DNA of 33,026 nucleotides from an uncultured Bacteroidales bacterium (GCA_905234285.1 CAJOHK010000013.1:1-33026), one strand, 5' to 3'. Shown: positions 14,340 to 21,374, numbered from the stretch's first letter. Numbers and translations are program-made. Notes: generated by a model not told the origin, from the sequence alone.

Positions 14340-16124
14340 ATGGCAAAACGTGAAATCAAGTTCTCCCTGGTGTACAGGGACATGTGGCAGAGTTCTGGCA
14401 GGTATCAGCCCCGGGTAGACCAACTGGTACGGGTAGCGCCGGCTATTGTAGATATGGGTTGCTTTGACCGCGTAGAAACCAATGGCGGTGCATTTGAGCA
14501 GGTGAATCTGCTCTACGGAGAGAATCCCAACATATCGGTGCGCAAGTGGACGGCCCCGTTCCATAAGGCGGGCATCCAGACGCATATGCTGGAGCGTGGC
14601 CTCAATGCCATCCGCATGTATCCCGTACCGGCCGATGTCCGTGAACTCATGTTCAAGGTCAAAAAGAAGCAAGGCACCGACATTGCCAGAAGCTTCTGCG
14701 GCCTCAACGACCATCGCAACCTGAAGCTTTCCATCGAGTTTGCCAAGAAGGGCGGCATGATTTCCCAGGCGGCCCTGTCCATCACCCACTCCCCCGTGCA
14801 CACGGTAGAATACTACCTCAAGCTGGTGGATCAGCTGGTAGAATATGGCACGGACGAGATTTGCCTCAAGGATATGGCAGGCATCGGCCGGCCCACTGAA
14901 CTCGGCCAAATTGTTGCCGGCATCAAGAAGGCCCATCCGGAAATCAAAGTGCAGTACCACGGCCACACCGGCCCCGGCTTCTCCCCGGCCTCCATGCTGG
15001 AAGTGGCCCGCGCCGGCGCCGATTACCTGGACGTGGCCGTGGAGCCTCTCTCCTGGGGCAAAGTGCATCCGGACGTAATCACCGTGCAGCAGATGATGCG
15101 GGCCGACGGCTTCCAGGTGAAGGACATCAACATGGATGCCTACATGGAAGTGCGCCGCCTCACGCAGGAATTCATCGACGACTTCCTGGGCTACTGGATT
15201 AACCCCACCAACTCCCAGATGACCTCCCTGCTGGTAGGCTGCGGCCTGCCCGGCGGCATGATGGGCTCCATGATGGCCGACCTCAAGGGCTTCCAGGGCG
15301 CCATCAACGCCGCCCAACGCGCCCACGGCCGTCCCGAGATGAGCCTGGACACCCTCATGGTCAAGCTCTTCGACGAAGTAGAATACGTATGGCCCCGCCT
15401 CGGCTACCCGCCGCTCGTGACCCCGTTCAGCCAGTATGTGAAAAACACGGCCCTCATGAACGTGTTCAATATGCTGCAGGACAAGCCCCGCTGGACCACC
15501 ATCGACAAGGATACCTGGGGCATGATCCTGGGCAACATGGGCAAACTGCCCGGAGAACTGGCCCCCGAGATTGTGGCCCTGGCCAAGGAAAAGGGTCTGG
15601 AGTTCTACACCGGCAATCCCCAGGATAAGTACCCGAACGAACTGCCCAAGTTCCGCAAGATGATGGACGAGGAAGGCTGGGACTACGGCGAGGACGACGA
15701 AGAACTCCTGAACATGGCCATGTTCGAGCGCCAGTACCGGGATTACCGCAGCGGCATTGCCAAGGAGCGCTTCAACAAGGACCTGGCCGAGATGAAGGCC
15801 AAGGCCGGCGCCCCCATCGTGGTGGAGCGTCCCGTGGTAGAAATGCCCAAGTACAGCATAGAAGACTACATGGCCAAATATCCCAAGGCCACGCCGGTGC
15901 AGTGCCCCGTAAAGGGCCAGCTCCTGTGGGAACTGGATGTAGACGATGTCTCCAAAGCCCCCATCGTGGGCAAGGCCGTAAAAGCCGGCGAAGTCATCGG
16001 CCATGTGCAAACCTACTATGGCATGGAAGACCTGGTGTCTGCCGTAGACGGCTTTGTGGTGGCCGCCCCCGGCAAGCAGGGAGATAAAGTAGAAAAGGGC
16101 GAAATTGTTGCTTTTGTACAGTAG
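14340..16124 (+). CDS. carboxyltransferase (pyruvate carboxylase subunit B / oxaloacetate decarboxylase alpha type)
   Basis: A 594-residue protein that transfers CO2 between biotin and pyruvate/oxaloacetate-type substrates. I start at 14340 (MAKREIKFSLVYRD), 24 bp after a promoter; an upstream in-frame reading runs through the tRNA and is false. The TIM-barrel domain (about 1-290) keeps metal ligands: Asp in YRDMWQSSG, the carboxylated Lys in ICLKDMAGIGRP, and HxH in YHGHTGPG. The usual RDGHQS is RDMWQS. A conserved carboxylase domain follows (LVGCGLPGGMMG, WPRLGYPPLVTPFSQYVKN). The C-terminal 70 residues have a biotinyl-domain fold pattern, but the biotin-bearing lysine motif AMKM is replaced by TYYGME, so this domain probably cannot be biotinylated. 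A separate carrier protein must supply biotin; none is encoded nearby. Confidence 0.85.
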   Translation: MAKREIKFSLVYRDMWQSSGRYQPRVDQLVRVAPAIVDMGCFDRVETNGGAFEQVNLLYGENPNISVRKWTAPFHKAGIQTHMLERGLNAIRMYPVPADVRELMFKVKKKQGTDIARSFCGLNDHRNLKLSIEFAKKGGMISQAALSITHSPVHTVEYYLKLVDQLVEYGTDEICLKDMAGIGRPTELGQIVAGIKKAHPEIKVQYHGHTGPGFSPASMLEVARAGADYLDVAVEPLSWGKVHPDVITVQQMMRADGFQVKDINMDAYMEVRRLTQEFIDDFLGYWINPTNSQMTSLLVGCGLPGGMMGSMMADLKGFQGAINAAQRAHGRPEMSLDTLMVKLFDEVEYVWPRLGYPPLVTPFSQYVKNTALMNVFNMLQDKPRWTTIDKDTWGMILGNMGKLPGELAPEIVALAKEKGLEFYTGNPQDKYPNELPKFRKMMDEEGWDYGEDDEELLNMAMFERQYRDYRSGIAKERFNKDLAEMKAKAGAPIVVERPVVEMPKYSIEDYMAKYPKATPVQCPVKGQLLWELDVDDVSKAPIVGKAVKAGEVIGHVQTYYGMEDLVSAVDGFVVAAPGKQGDKVEKGEIVAFVQ

Positions 16125-16138
16125 AATCTGTACCTTTG
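16107..16138 (+). promoter_or_regulatory. radC promoter
   Basis: TACCTTTG (16131-16138) is an exact -7 element. GTTG (16107-16110), 20 bp upstream, is a near -33 match. It overlaps the end of the carboxyltransferase gene. Predicted leader about 40 nt. Confidence 0.5.
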
Positions 16139-16156
16139 GGCCGATGCATGCGAAAC

Positions 16157-16178
16157 GCGGATGGTTAACCCCATCCGC
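16157..16178 (+). promoter_or_regulatory. leader hairpin abutting the radC start codon
   Basis: GCGGATGG (16157-16164) pairs perfectly with CCATCCGC (16171-16178). The ATG of radC follows 2 nt later. The loop side also forms the palindrome GGTTAACC (16163-16170). The stem occupies the ribosome-binding zone and could limit initiation. There is no T-tract. Confidence 0.45.
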
Positions 16179-16180
16179 TT

Positions 16181-16870
16181 ATGAAAATTAAAGATTTGTG
16201 CCCGGACGAGAGGCCCCGGGAAAAGATGCGCCAAAGAGGCGCCAAGGCCTTGTCTAACGCCGAGCTGCTGGCAATTCTGCTGGGCAGCGGTACCGGTGGA
16301 TTAAGTGTCATTGATGTAGCGCAGGAAATCATGTCCTGTGCAGGTGGCCGATTGGCTCTGCTGCGAGCCATGCCGCTGGAGCGCTTAATGGCCCAGCGGG
16401 GCGTGGGAGAAGCCCGCGCCATTACCGTCACCGCCGCCCTGGAATTCGGCCGGCGCGCCTTCGAGGAACTGTCGCACCTGGACAAAAGGGCCATCACCTC
16501 ACCGGAACTGGTATACCAGATCATGCTTCCGCTCCTGAAAAACCTGGACCACGAGGAGTGCTGGGTGCTGTTCCTCAACCGTGCCTGCCTGCTCCTCGGC
16601 AAGGAAATGGTGTGCTCCGGCAGCCTGGACGCCACCCTCATCGACACGGGCCGCATCCTTCGCCGCGCCATAGAAACGCAAGCCTCCACCGTTATTCTGG
16701 TGCACAACCATCCCTCCGGGAGCCCCTGCCCCGGCAATGCCGACATCACGCAGACAGAGCGCCTGCGCCGCGCCCTCAGTGCCGTAAGCATCCAACTCTA
16801 CGACCACGTGGTAATAGCCGAAGACAGCTTCTACTCCTTCTCCGAGGAACGCTACGGCCATTGCCGGTAA
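16181..16870 (+). CDS. radC: RadC family (JAB-domain) protein
   Basis: A 229-residue RadC/DUF2466 protein. The N-terminal helix-hairpin-helix part (LSNAELLAILLGSGT, then MAQRGVGEARAITVTAALEFGRR) is the UPF0758 form. The C-terminal JAB/MPN metal-binding motif is HNHPSGSPCPGNADI, with the two His and the Asp of the zinc site. The family was linked historically to DNA repair, but that has not held up and its biochemical role is unsettled. The chromosomal form is full length. It has its own promoter and a start-proximal hairpin. Confidence 0.93.
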   Translation: MKIKDLCPDERPREKMRQRGAKALSNAELLAILLGSGTGGLSVIDVAQEIMSCAGGRLALLRAMPLERLMAQRGVGEARAITVTAALEFGRRAFEELSHLDKRAITSPELVYQIMLPLLKNLDHEECWVLFLNRACLLLGKEMVCSGSLDATLIDTGRILRRAIETQASTVILVHNHPSGSPCPGNADITQTERLRRALSAVSIQLYDHVVIAEDSFYSFSEERYGHCR

Positions 16871-16886
16871 ACCAACACTACGATTA

Positions 16887-16918
16887 TTTGTATAGTACGA
16901 AAAAATATACTATATTTG
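16887..16918 (+). promoter_or_regulatory. micro-module promoter with an operator-like dyad in the spacer
   Basis: TTTG (16887-16890), 20-bp spacer, TATATTTG (16911-16918) is a perfect -33/-7 pair. Within it, TATAGTA (16891-16897) and TACTATA (16908-16914) form an exact 7-bp inverted repeat, 17 bp centre to centre. It spans the spacer and enters the -7 element, a natural repressor site. Confidence 0.75.
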
Positions 16919-16920
16919 TC

Positions 16921-17061
16921 ATGAAAACAGATAAAGATCAGCGACACTTCCTACTGCCGGTATCGGAATCAGAAACCGACCTGATTGAAGCCATACGTAA
17001 TTATATTAGAAGTTATCCTAACGGCTATCCGGAACTACTGGACTATTATTTGATGTTTTAA
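16921..17061 (+). CDS. 46-residue small protein, first gene of a two-gene module
   Basis: A 46-residue open frame (MKTDKDQRHFLLPVSESETD, later an aromatic end YLMF). It is acidic in the middle, with an amphipathic helix (LIEAIRNYIRSYPNGYPELL). I do not recognise a named family. The ATG lies 2 nt after a perfect TAnnTTTG, so the transcript would start at or about the ATG itself, making it leaderless or making this a leader peptide for the next gene. The next gene starts 24 bp downstream. AT-richer codons than the neighbours hint at acquisition. It is probably real because of the promoter placement; no function is proposed. Confidence 0.55.
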   Translation: MKTDKDQRHFLLPVSESETDLIEAIRNYIRSYPNGYPELLDYYLMF

Positions 17062-17085
17062 CCTACCCTTTTTAAGACTGGCGCT

Positions 17086-17346
17086 ATGGAAATCGTAATG
17101 AAAAGAAATGACCGGGCTCAAATCACAGATGTCAAGAAAAGGCTTTCTGCAATTTACATGAAGATAACCTGGCGGGAGATTGCCCTGGACTATTTTGGCA
17201 AGTCTCCTTCCTGGCTCTATCATAAACTGGACGGCATAGACGGCAACGGCGGAAAGGGCGGTTTTACACAGGATGAGTTGTTCACCCTAAAAGGTGCCCT
17301 TTTGGATTTGTCCAATAAGATAAGGAAGGCAGCAGAGGAGTTATAG
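17086..17346 (+). CDS. DUF5053-like small helix-turn-helix protein
   Basis: An 86-residue basic/acidic helical protein. The centre reads TWREIALDYFGKSPSWLYHKLDG, then FTQDELFTLKGALLDLSNKI. This has the look of a phage-repressor-type helix-turn-helix and fits the DUF5053 group, small Bacteroidota proteins with a YFGKS-SWL signature. An alternative start at 17098 (MKRNDR) would remove four residues. It is second in the module behind the dyad-bearing promoter at 16887. Autorepression through that dyad is an inference. No toxin partner, integrase or phage gene is adjacent. Confidence 0.65.
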   Translation: MEIVMKRNDRAQITDVKKRLSAIYMKITWREIALDYFGKSPSWLYHKLDGIDGNGGKGGFTQDELFTLKGALLDLSNKIRKAAEEL

Positions 17347-17377
17347 TTGGTGTTCCGGCGCCCTCACGCGCTTTGGG

Positions 17378-17485
17378 CGTCGAATGGAAGTACCTCACTA
17401 ATAATGACTTACGCAAAACACCCTACCGGAAAATCGGCAGGGTGTTTTGCATAAATATCTGATTTACAGCAGATTCCATTCGACG
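17378..17485. repeat. 12-bp inverted repeat enclosing a terminator hairpin
   Basis: CGTCGAATGGAA (17378-17389) and its exact complement TTCCATTCGACG (17474-17485) are 84 bp apart and flank the terminator at 17413-17450. The whole 108-bp unit can fold as a two-tier cruciform. It could be a small non-autonomous element or a complex terminator. No target-site duplication is obvious. Confidence 0.5.
17413..17450. terminator. bidirectional terminator between convergent genes
   Basis: GCAAAACACCCT (17413-17424) pairs perfectly with AGGGTGTTTTGC (17439-17450), with CCG/CGG extending inward. The TTTT/AAAA parts lie inside the arms. It sits between the DUF5053-like gene (ends 17346) and the minus-strand lipoprotein (ends 17527). 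Confidence 0.75.
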
Positions 17486-17526
17486 GCAATTAGTAACATG
17501 GTCGTTGCCGCATCACACGAAAATAA

Positions 17527-18087
17527 TTACTGATTCCATCCCTTGCCAGGGGTGAAAGGACAGTACTTAACCGTGTATCCAAGAATACCATTATCGGTAC
17601 CTACGATAGAATCAACCACATACAAACCGAAGTAGTATTCATCATTATGTTGAACATCGGAAGACCAGGATATCCAAATGCAGGAAAAACGAAGAATGTA
17701 TAGATTTCCCTTAACAGCAGCCATTGATTCGGCCCAACCAACAGAAGGCACCTTATCTGTATTTAAGTTTCCCAGACCATTGGCGTTCCCAAGAGAAAGA
17801 ATCTCAGATTGAGTTTTACATGATGCCTGGTATGTACTTGTATTGCCACTTATAGACAAATTGTTATTTTTGTCTACAATTAGATACAGGGAGGTCGAAA
17901 CATAACTCCTTCCATCTTCTTCCTCGATCTTTCCTAAATCTATTCTTCCGGTATCATTCCGTAGGTTGACCAAAATGGTACCCGCCGGATCGGGAACATT
18001 GCCAGAGGTGACATTACTATCTTTCTTACAACTCAAAAGACTTAAGGCTACCAGCAAAACTGTGGCAATAGAAACAATCTTTTTCAT
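17527..18087 (-). CDS. hypothetical lipoprotein (possibly DUF5036-like)
   Basis: A 186-residue secreted lipoprotein: MKKIVSIATVLLVALSLLSC gives a lipobox with Cys20, then KKDSN. The mature part begins DPAGTILVNLRNDTGRIDLG, followed by beta-rich segments (SYVSTSLYLIVDKNNNLSI, NLYILRFSCIWISWS, YYFGLYVVDSIVG). The pattern fits Bacteroidales surface lipoproteins with a short beta-sandwich; DUF5036 is a possible match from memory only. It is AT-richer than its neighbours, and its promoter spacer contains a C9/G9 homopolymer. It stands alone, flanked by a terminator and a palindrome cluster. A variable surface antigen is a reasonable guess. Confidence 0.7.
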   Translation of the reverse strand: MKKIVSIATVLLVALSLLSCKKDSNVTSGNVPDPAGTILVNLRNDTGRIDLGKIEEEDGRSYVSTSLYLIVDKNNNLSISGNTSTYQASCKTQSEILSLGNANGLGNLNTDKVPSVGWAESMAAVKGNLYILRFSCIWISWSSDVQHNDEYYFGLYVVDSIVGTDNGILGYTVKYCPFTPGKGWNQ

Positions 18088-18103
18088 AGGCTATTATTTT
18101 TTG

Positions 18104-18134
18104 CAAATATACCCCCCCCCGCGACTTTTCCAAA
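18104..18134 (-). promoter_or_regulatory. lipoprotein promoter with homopolymeric spacer
   Basis: On the minus strand, TTTG (18134-18131), 19-bp spacer, TATATTTG (18111-18104). Nine of the spacer bases are one uninterrupted G tract (C on the plus strand, 18112-18120), directly abutting the -7 element. Slippage would change the -33/-7 spacing. Confidence 0.7.
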
Positions 18135-18174
18135 TTTTTCTGTGACTTTCCAGCGGCATCATTATCACCACCCG

Positions 18175-18240
18175 TGGACCTGGTCCAGCTTTTTTTGGAC
18201 GAGGTCCACTTTCCGGGCTTGGACCTGGACCAAATTGGAC
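18175..18240. repeat. cluster of TGGACC/GGTCCA palindromic units
   Basis: TGGACC-T-GGTCCA (18175-18187) is a perfect 13-bp dyad. TGGACG-A-GGTCCA (18196-18208) is the same with one mismatch. TGGACC then recurs directly at 18220 and 18226, and TGGAC at 18236. They lie between the two divergent promoters (18131 and 18269) and look like multiple operator sites for one regulator. Confidence 0.55.
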
Positions 18241-18268
18241 AGGTGCCCCCCTCACATGGGTAGGGGCG

Positions 18269-18300
18269 TTTGGGCTTTTCGGCGAAAAAGTTTATATTTG
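18269..18300 (+). promoter_or_regulatory. upp promoter, full -33/-7
   Basis: TTTG (18269-18272), 20-bp spacer, TATATTTG (18293-18300): an exact match. The expected leader to the ATG at 18327 is about 24 nt. Confidence 0.75.
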
Positions 18301-18326
18301 TATGACTAACCAAGCACAAGAAGGCC

Positions 18327-18980
18327 ATGAAAGTCATCAACATTGGAGAGAGCAATTCGGTACTCAACACCTTTATCGCAGAAATTCGCGATGTACATAT
18401 CCAGAAGGACAGTCTGCGTTTCAGGGCCAACCTGGAAAGGGTGGGGGCTGTGTTTGCCTATGAGATTTCCAAAACGCTGGAGTACTCACTGAAAGACGTC
18501 ACCACTCCCCTGGGCGTTGCCAGCGTGTCCACCTTTGACACGCCGCTGGTCATTTGCGCCATCCTGAGGGCCGGCCTGCCGCTCCAGAACGGCATGCTGG
18601 GCGTATTCGACCACGCCGAGAGCGCCTTCCTCTCCACCTTCCGCAAGGCCGGCAAAGGAGACTATTTCAAAGTGCACGCCGATTATTGCACCTGCCCTTC
18701 GCTGGAAGGCAAAACCCTCATCATCGCCGATCCCATGCTGGCCACCGGCGCTTCCATGGAATCGGCCCTCAAAAAGCTGGAGGAAGAAGGCGGCGAGGCC
18801 AAGACTTTCCACATCGTGTGCCCCGTTGCCAGCCGATATGCCGTGGACCAGCTGTGCCAGAAACTGGGCGACGAATATACCCTGTGGGTAGCGGCCATCG
18901 ACGAGGAACTCACCAGCCACAACTACATTATCCCCGGCCTGGGAGATGCCGGAGACCTTGCTTTTGGCGGAAAACGTTAG
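18327..18980 (+). CDS. upp: uracil phosphoribosyltransferase
   Basis: A 217-residue type I phosphoribosyltransferase that salvages uracil to UMP with PRPP. The PRPP-binding motif appears as LIIADPMLATGASMESALKKL, and AILRAGLPLQNGML is the conserved substrate loop. The C-terminal uracil-binding block is AIDEELTSHNYIIPGLGDAGDLAFG, the diagnostic UPRT ending. The N-terminus MKVINIGESNSVLNTFIAEIRD is the usual Bacteroidota form. It has its own promoter behind a palindrome cluster, and its stop codon lies 1 bp from the end of the convergent rpoN. Confidence 0.94.
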   Translation: MKVINIGESNSVLNTFIAEIRDVHIQKDSLRFRANLERVGAVFAYEISKTLEYSLKDVTTPLGVASVSTFDTPLVICAILRAGLPLQNGMLGVFDHAESAFLSTFRKAGKGDYFKVHADYCTCPSLEGKTLIIADPMLATGASMESALKKLEEEGGEAKTFHIVCPVASRYAVDQLCQKLGDEYTLWVAAIDEELTSHNYIIPGLGDAGDLAFGGKR

Positions 18981-18981
18981 A

Positions 18982-20433
18982 TTACAGTTCCCGGCGTAAC
19001 CGGGCTTTGGGAATATCCAGCTGCGCGCGGTACTTGGCTATAGTACGGCGCGCTACTTTATAGCCCTTGGCGCTGAGGCCGTCTACCAGCTCGTCGTCGG
19101 TGAGCGGGTTGTGCTTGTCTTCGCCGTCTACCATCTCGCGCAGGGCCTTTTTGATTTCGCGGGTGCTCACTTCCTCGCCGTCGGAATTCTCCAGGCCCTC
19201 TGAGAAGAAATATTTCAGGGGGAAAATGCCGAAGTGCGTCTCTATCCACTTGCTGTTTACCACGCGGGAAATGGTAGAGATATCAAAGCCTGTTTTCTCG
19301 GCGATATCCTTAAGGACCATGGGCCGGAGATTGCTCTCGTCCCCGTCTATGAAGTAGTCGTGCTGGTAATCGATAATGGCCTGCATGGTGCTTTGCAGGG
19401 TGTTCTGCCGCTGGCGCAGCGCCTCGATGAACCATTTGGCCGAGTCGATTTTCTGCTTCACAAAGGTGGCGGCTTCTTTATCGGCCCGGGATTCGGAGTA
19501 GCGGCCGTTCTCCATTATCTCGGAGTACTTGCGGTTGATGCGCAGCTCCGGGATGCTGAAGCGGGGCATGCTCAGGAGCAGCTGGCCGTTCACGTAGTCC
19601 AGGCGGAAATCCGGGACCACCTGCTGGGCCTGGTCGTTGTAAGAATCGTCGATTTGGCCGCCGGGCGAAGGATTGAGGCGGCGAATCTCGTCCAGGACGC
19701 CTTTCATCTCGTCCTCCGAGAGGTGCAGGCGGGTCATGATCTTTTGGAAGTGCCGGTTTTTGAAGGCCTCGAACTGGTCCTGGAGCACGCGGATGGCGTT
19801 GGCCACCGACGGCGTGCGCTTTTTATCTTCCAGCTGGATAAGGAGGCATTCCCGTAAATCGCGGGCGCCCACGCCGGAAGGCTCGAACTCCTGGATGACG
19901 TGCAGCATTTTTTCCACCTCATCGGCCGATGATTCCACGCCGGCTCGGAAGGCCAGGTCGTCTACCAGGGATTCGATATCCCGGCGCAGGTAGCCGTCCT
20001 CGTCCAGGGAGCCGATGATGAAATTGGCCACCGTGCGCTGATGCTCCGTAAGGTTGCGGTAGCCCAGCTGTTCCTGCAGGCTCTGGGTAAAGCTCTGCTT
20101 CACAGAGAAGGTGTTGTACTCCGGGCGCTCGTCCTTGCCCCAGTTGTTCACATGCAGGTTGTAGGAAGGAATGTCGTCGTCCTGGGGGCCATAGTTCTCT
20201 TCCAGGGAACCGCCGCTCTGTTCTTTTTCCTCCACCTCGGAGATGGAGACATCTCGCGGCTCATCCTCCCGCTTCTGGGGCTCGTCATCGATGACGGGGT
20301 TATCGTTAAGGACTTCCCGAACATGCTGCTCCAGAGCCTGCACCGGCATCTCGATCAGCTTGATGGTCTGAATCTGGAGCGGCGAGAGCTTTTGCTGAAG
20401 TTTTTGCTCGAGTCCCTGTTTGATGGCGGCCAT
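18982..20433 (-). CDS. rpoN: RNA polymerase sigma-54 factor
   Basis: A 483-residue sigma-54. Region I at the N-terminus is Gln/Leu-rich (KQGLEQKLQQKLSPLQIQTIKLIEMP), the part that interacts with enhancer-binding activators. An acidic region II (about 45-100) follows. The core-binding region holds DEDGYLRRDIESLVDDLAF and GVGARDLRECLLIQL. The helix-turn-helix is DIAEKTGFDISTISRVVNSKW, and the C-terminal RpoN box is ARRTIAKYR. It is complete. It is last in a three-gene operon (LEA-like lipoprotein, SPOR protein, rpoN) with 2-3 bp gaps. No enhancer-binding protein or recognisable sigma-54 promoter was noticed in the window. Confidence 0.96.
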   Translation of the reverse strand: MAAIKQGLEQKLQQKLSPLQIQTIKLIEMPVQALEQHVREVLNDNPVIDDEPQKREDEPRDVSISEVEEKEQSGGSLEENYGPQDDDIPSYNLHVNNWGKDERPEYNTFSVKQSFTQSLQEQLGYRNLTEHQRTVANFIIGSLDEDGYLRRDIESLVDDLAFRAGVESSADEVEKMLHVIQEFEPSGVGARDLRECLLIQLEDKKRTPSVANAIRVLQDQFEAFKNRHFQKIMTRLHLSEDEMKGVLDEIRRLNPSPGGQIDDSYNDQAQQVVPDFRLDYVNGQLLLSMPRFSIPELRINRKYSEIMENGRYSESRADKEAATFVKQKIDSAKWFIEALRQRQNTLQSTMQAIIDYQHDYFIDGDESNLRPMVLKDIAEKTGFDISTISRVVNSKWIETHFGIFPLKYFFSEGLENSDGEEVSTREIKKALREMVDGEDKHNPLTDDELVDGLSAKGYKVARRTIAKYRAQLDIPKARLRREL

Positions 20434-20436
20434 GGC

Positions 20437-20895
20437 TTAGCGCGGATAGTTGATATTCTCCTTGATGATATAGGCCGTGGGATAGGTGCCCTTGAGCGCG
20501 TTGTAGATGCGAAGGGCCTCGTCCTTGGTGCGGAAATCGCCCAGGGTCACCTTATAATTGGGGCTTTCGAAGGTACGGTAAATGCCCACCTCGGGGAATT
20601 GCTGCTTCAGAACCCGTTCTATGGTTTCTGAGCGCACGCGGGCTTGCGGGGAATTGTCGTAGAAAACACGGATGCGATAACCGGGAATGGGTTTCTCGGC
20701 GTTGCTCCGGGTATAGTTCTCCAGGGCCTGCCTGACGGTTTGCGTTTGAACCACCTGTGCGCCGGGACCCAATACGGAAAGGATTTCCCGGCCCACGAGC
20801 GTAGAATCTACGGCCACTACACCGGTGGTGTCCTGGGCTTTTAGGGCTGCGGCACTCAGCAGCAGGGTGGTAAGGAGTATGAGAATTCTTTTCAT
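20437..20895 (-). CDS. SPOR-domain periplasmic protein
   Basis: A 152-residue secreted protein. The signal peptide is MKRILILLTTLLLSAAALKAQ. A short linker precedes a C-terminal SPOR domain at about residues 70-150: GYRIRVFYDNSPQARVR, ... YKVTLGDFRTKDEALRIYNALKGTYPTAYII. SPOR domains bind denuded glycan strands at division sites, so septal localisation is inferred. It sits 3 bp before rpoN and 2 bp after the LEA-like lipoprotein. Confidence 0.88.
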   Translation of the reverse strand: MKRILILLTTLLLSAAALKAQDTTGVVAVDSTLVGREILSVLGPGAQVVQTQTVRQALENYTRSNAEKPIPGYRIRVFYDNSPQARVRSETIERVLKQQFPEVGIYRTFESPNYKVTLGDFRTKDEALRIYNALKGTYPTAYIIKENINYPR

Positions 20896-20897
20896 GG

Positions 20898-21368
20898 CTA
20901 CTTGGTAAACTGTGAGATCTCCAGGTCCTTATACTTGAAAGGAGCCCGGAGCACTCCGTTCTTTCTGATGGCCGCCTGGATGTTTACATCGGCCTTTAGG
21001 CCATCCAGGGAGCGTTTGGCGGCAATGACCAGCACGTCCAGAATGGATGCGCCCTCGTCCAGGACGATGGTGCAGGGAAGCTCGTACACTTGCTCGGTTT
21101 TTCCCTGGAGTTCGATGGAACCCGTAGTAAAATGGGCGATGGGTTTATCCTGGTAACGCACGGTGCCCGTAATGTCCTGCACGGCAAAACTCATGGCCGG
21201 GTTGTCAATGCCCAGCAAAAGCTTGGCGTCCATGGAGCGGGTAGAGGTGGGCAGGATATAGGCAATTCCCACGGATGTGAGCGAGATATCCTTCACTTTG
21301 GACATGCCGCAAGCGCAGCACAAAAGGGCTGCTACAATAAAGATGCCGATATGCTTACAGCGTTTCAT
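20898..21368 (-). CDS. LEA-type-2-like lipoprotein
   Basis: A 156-residue lipoprotein from the start at 21368 (MKRCKHIGIF). A start three codons upstream at 21377 falls inside the promoter's -7 element, so I reject it. The lipobox is LLCCAC. The body (VGIAYILPTSTRSMDAKLLLGIDNP, SFAVQDITGTVRYQDKPIAHFTTG, QVYELPCTIVLD) has the N-P and alternating beta pattern of LEA14-like domains. Function unknown; probably an anchored periplasmic protein. It is first in the operon with SPOR and rpoN. Confidence 0.7.
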   Translation of the reverse strand: MKRCKHIGIFIVAALLCCACGMSKVKDISLTSVGIAYILPTSTRSMDAKLLLGIDNPAMSFAVQDITGTVRYQDKPIAHFTTGSIELQGKTEQVYELPCTIVLDEGASILDVLVIAAKRSLDGLKADVNIQAAIRKNGVLRAPFKYKDLEISQFTK

Positions 21369-21374
21369 CTGGCA

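Noticed and set aside
14334..16010. 558-codon open frame opposite the carboxyltransferase
   Set aside because: Antisense shadow, His/Gly-rich, no domain pattern.
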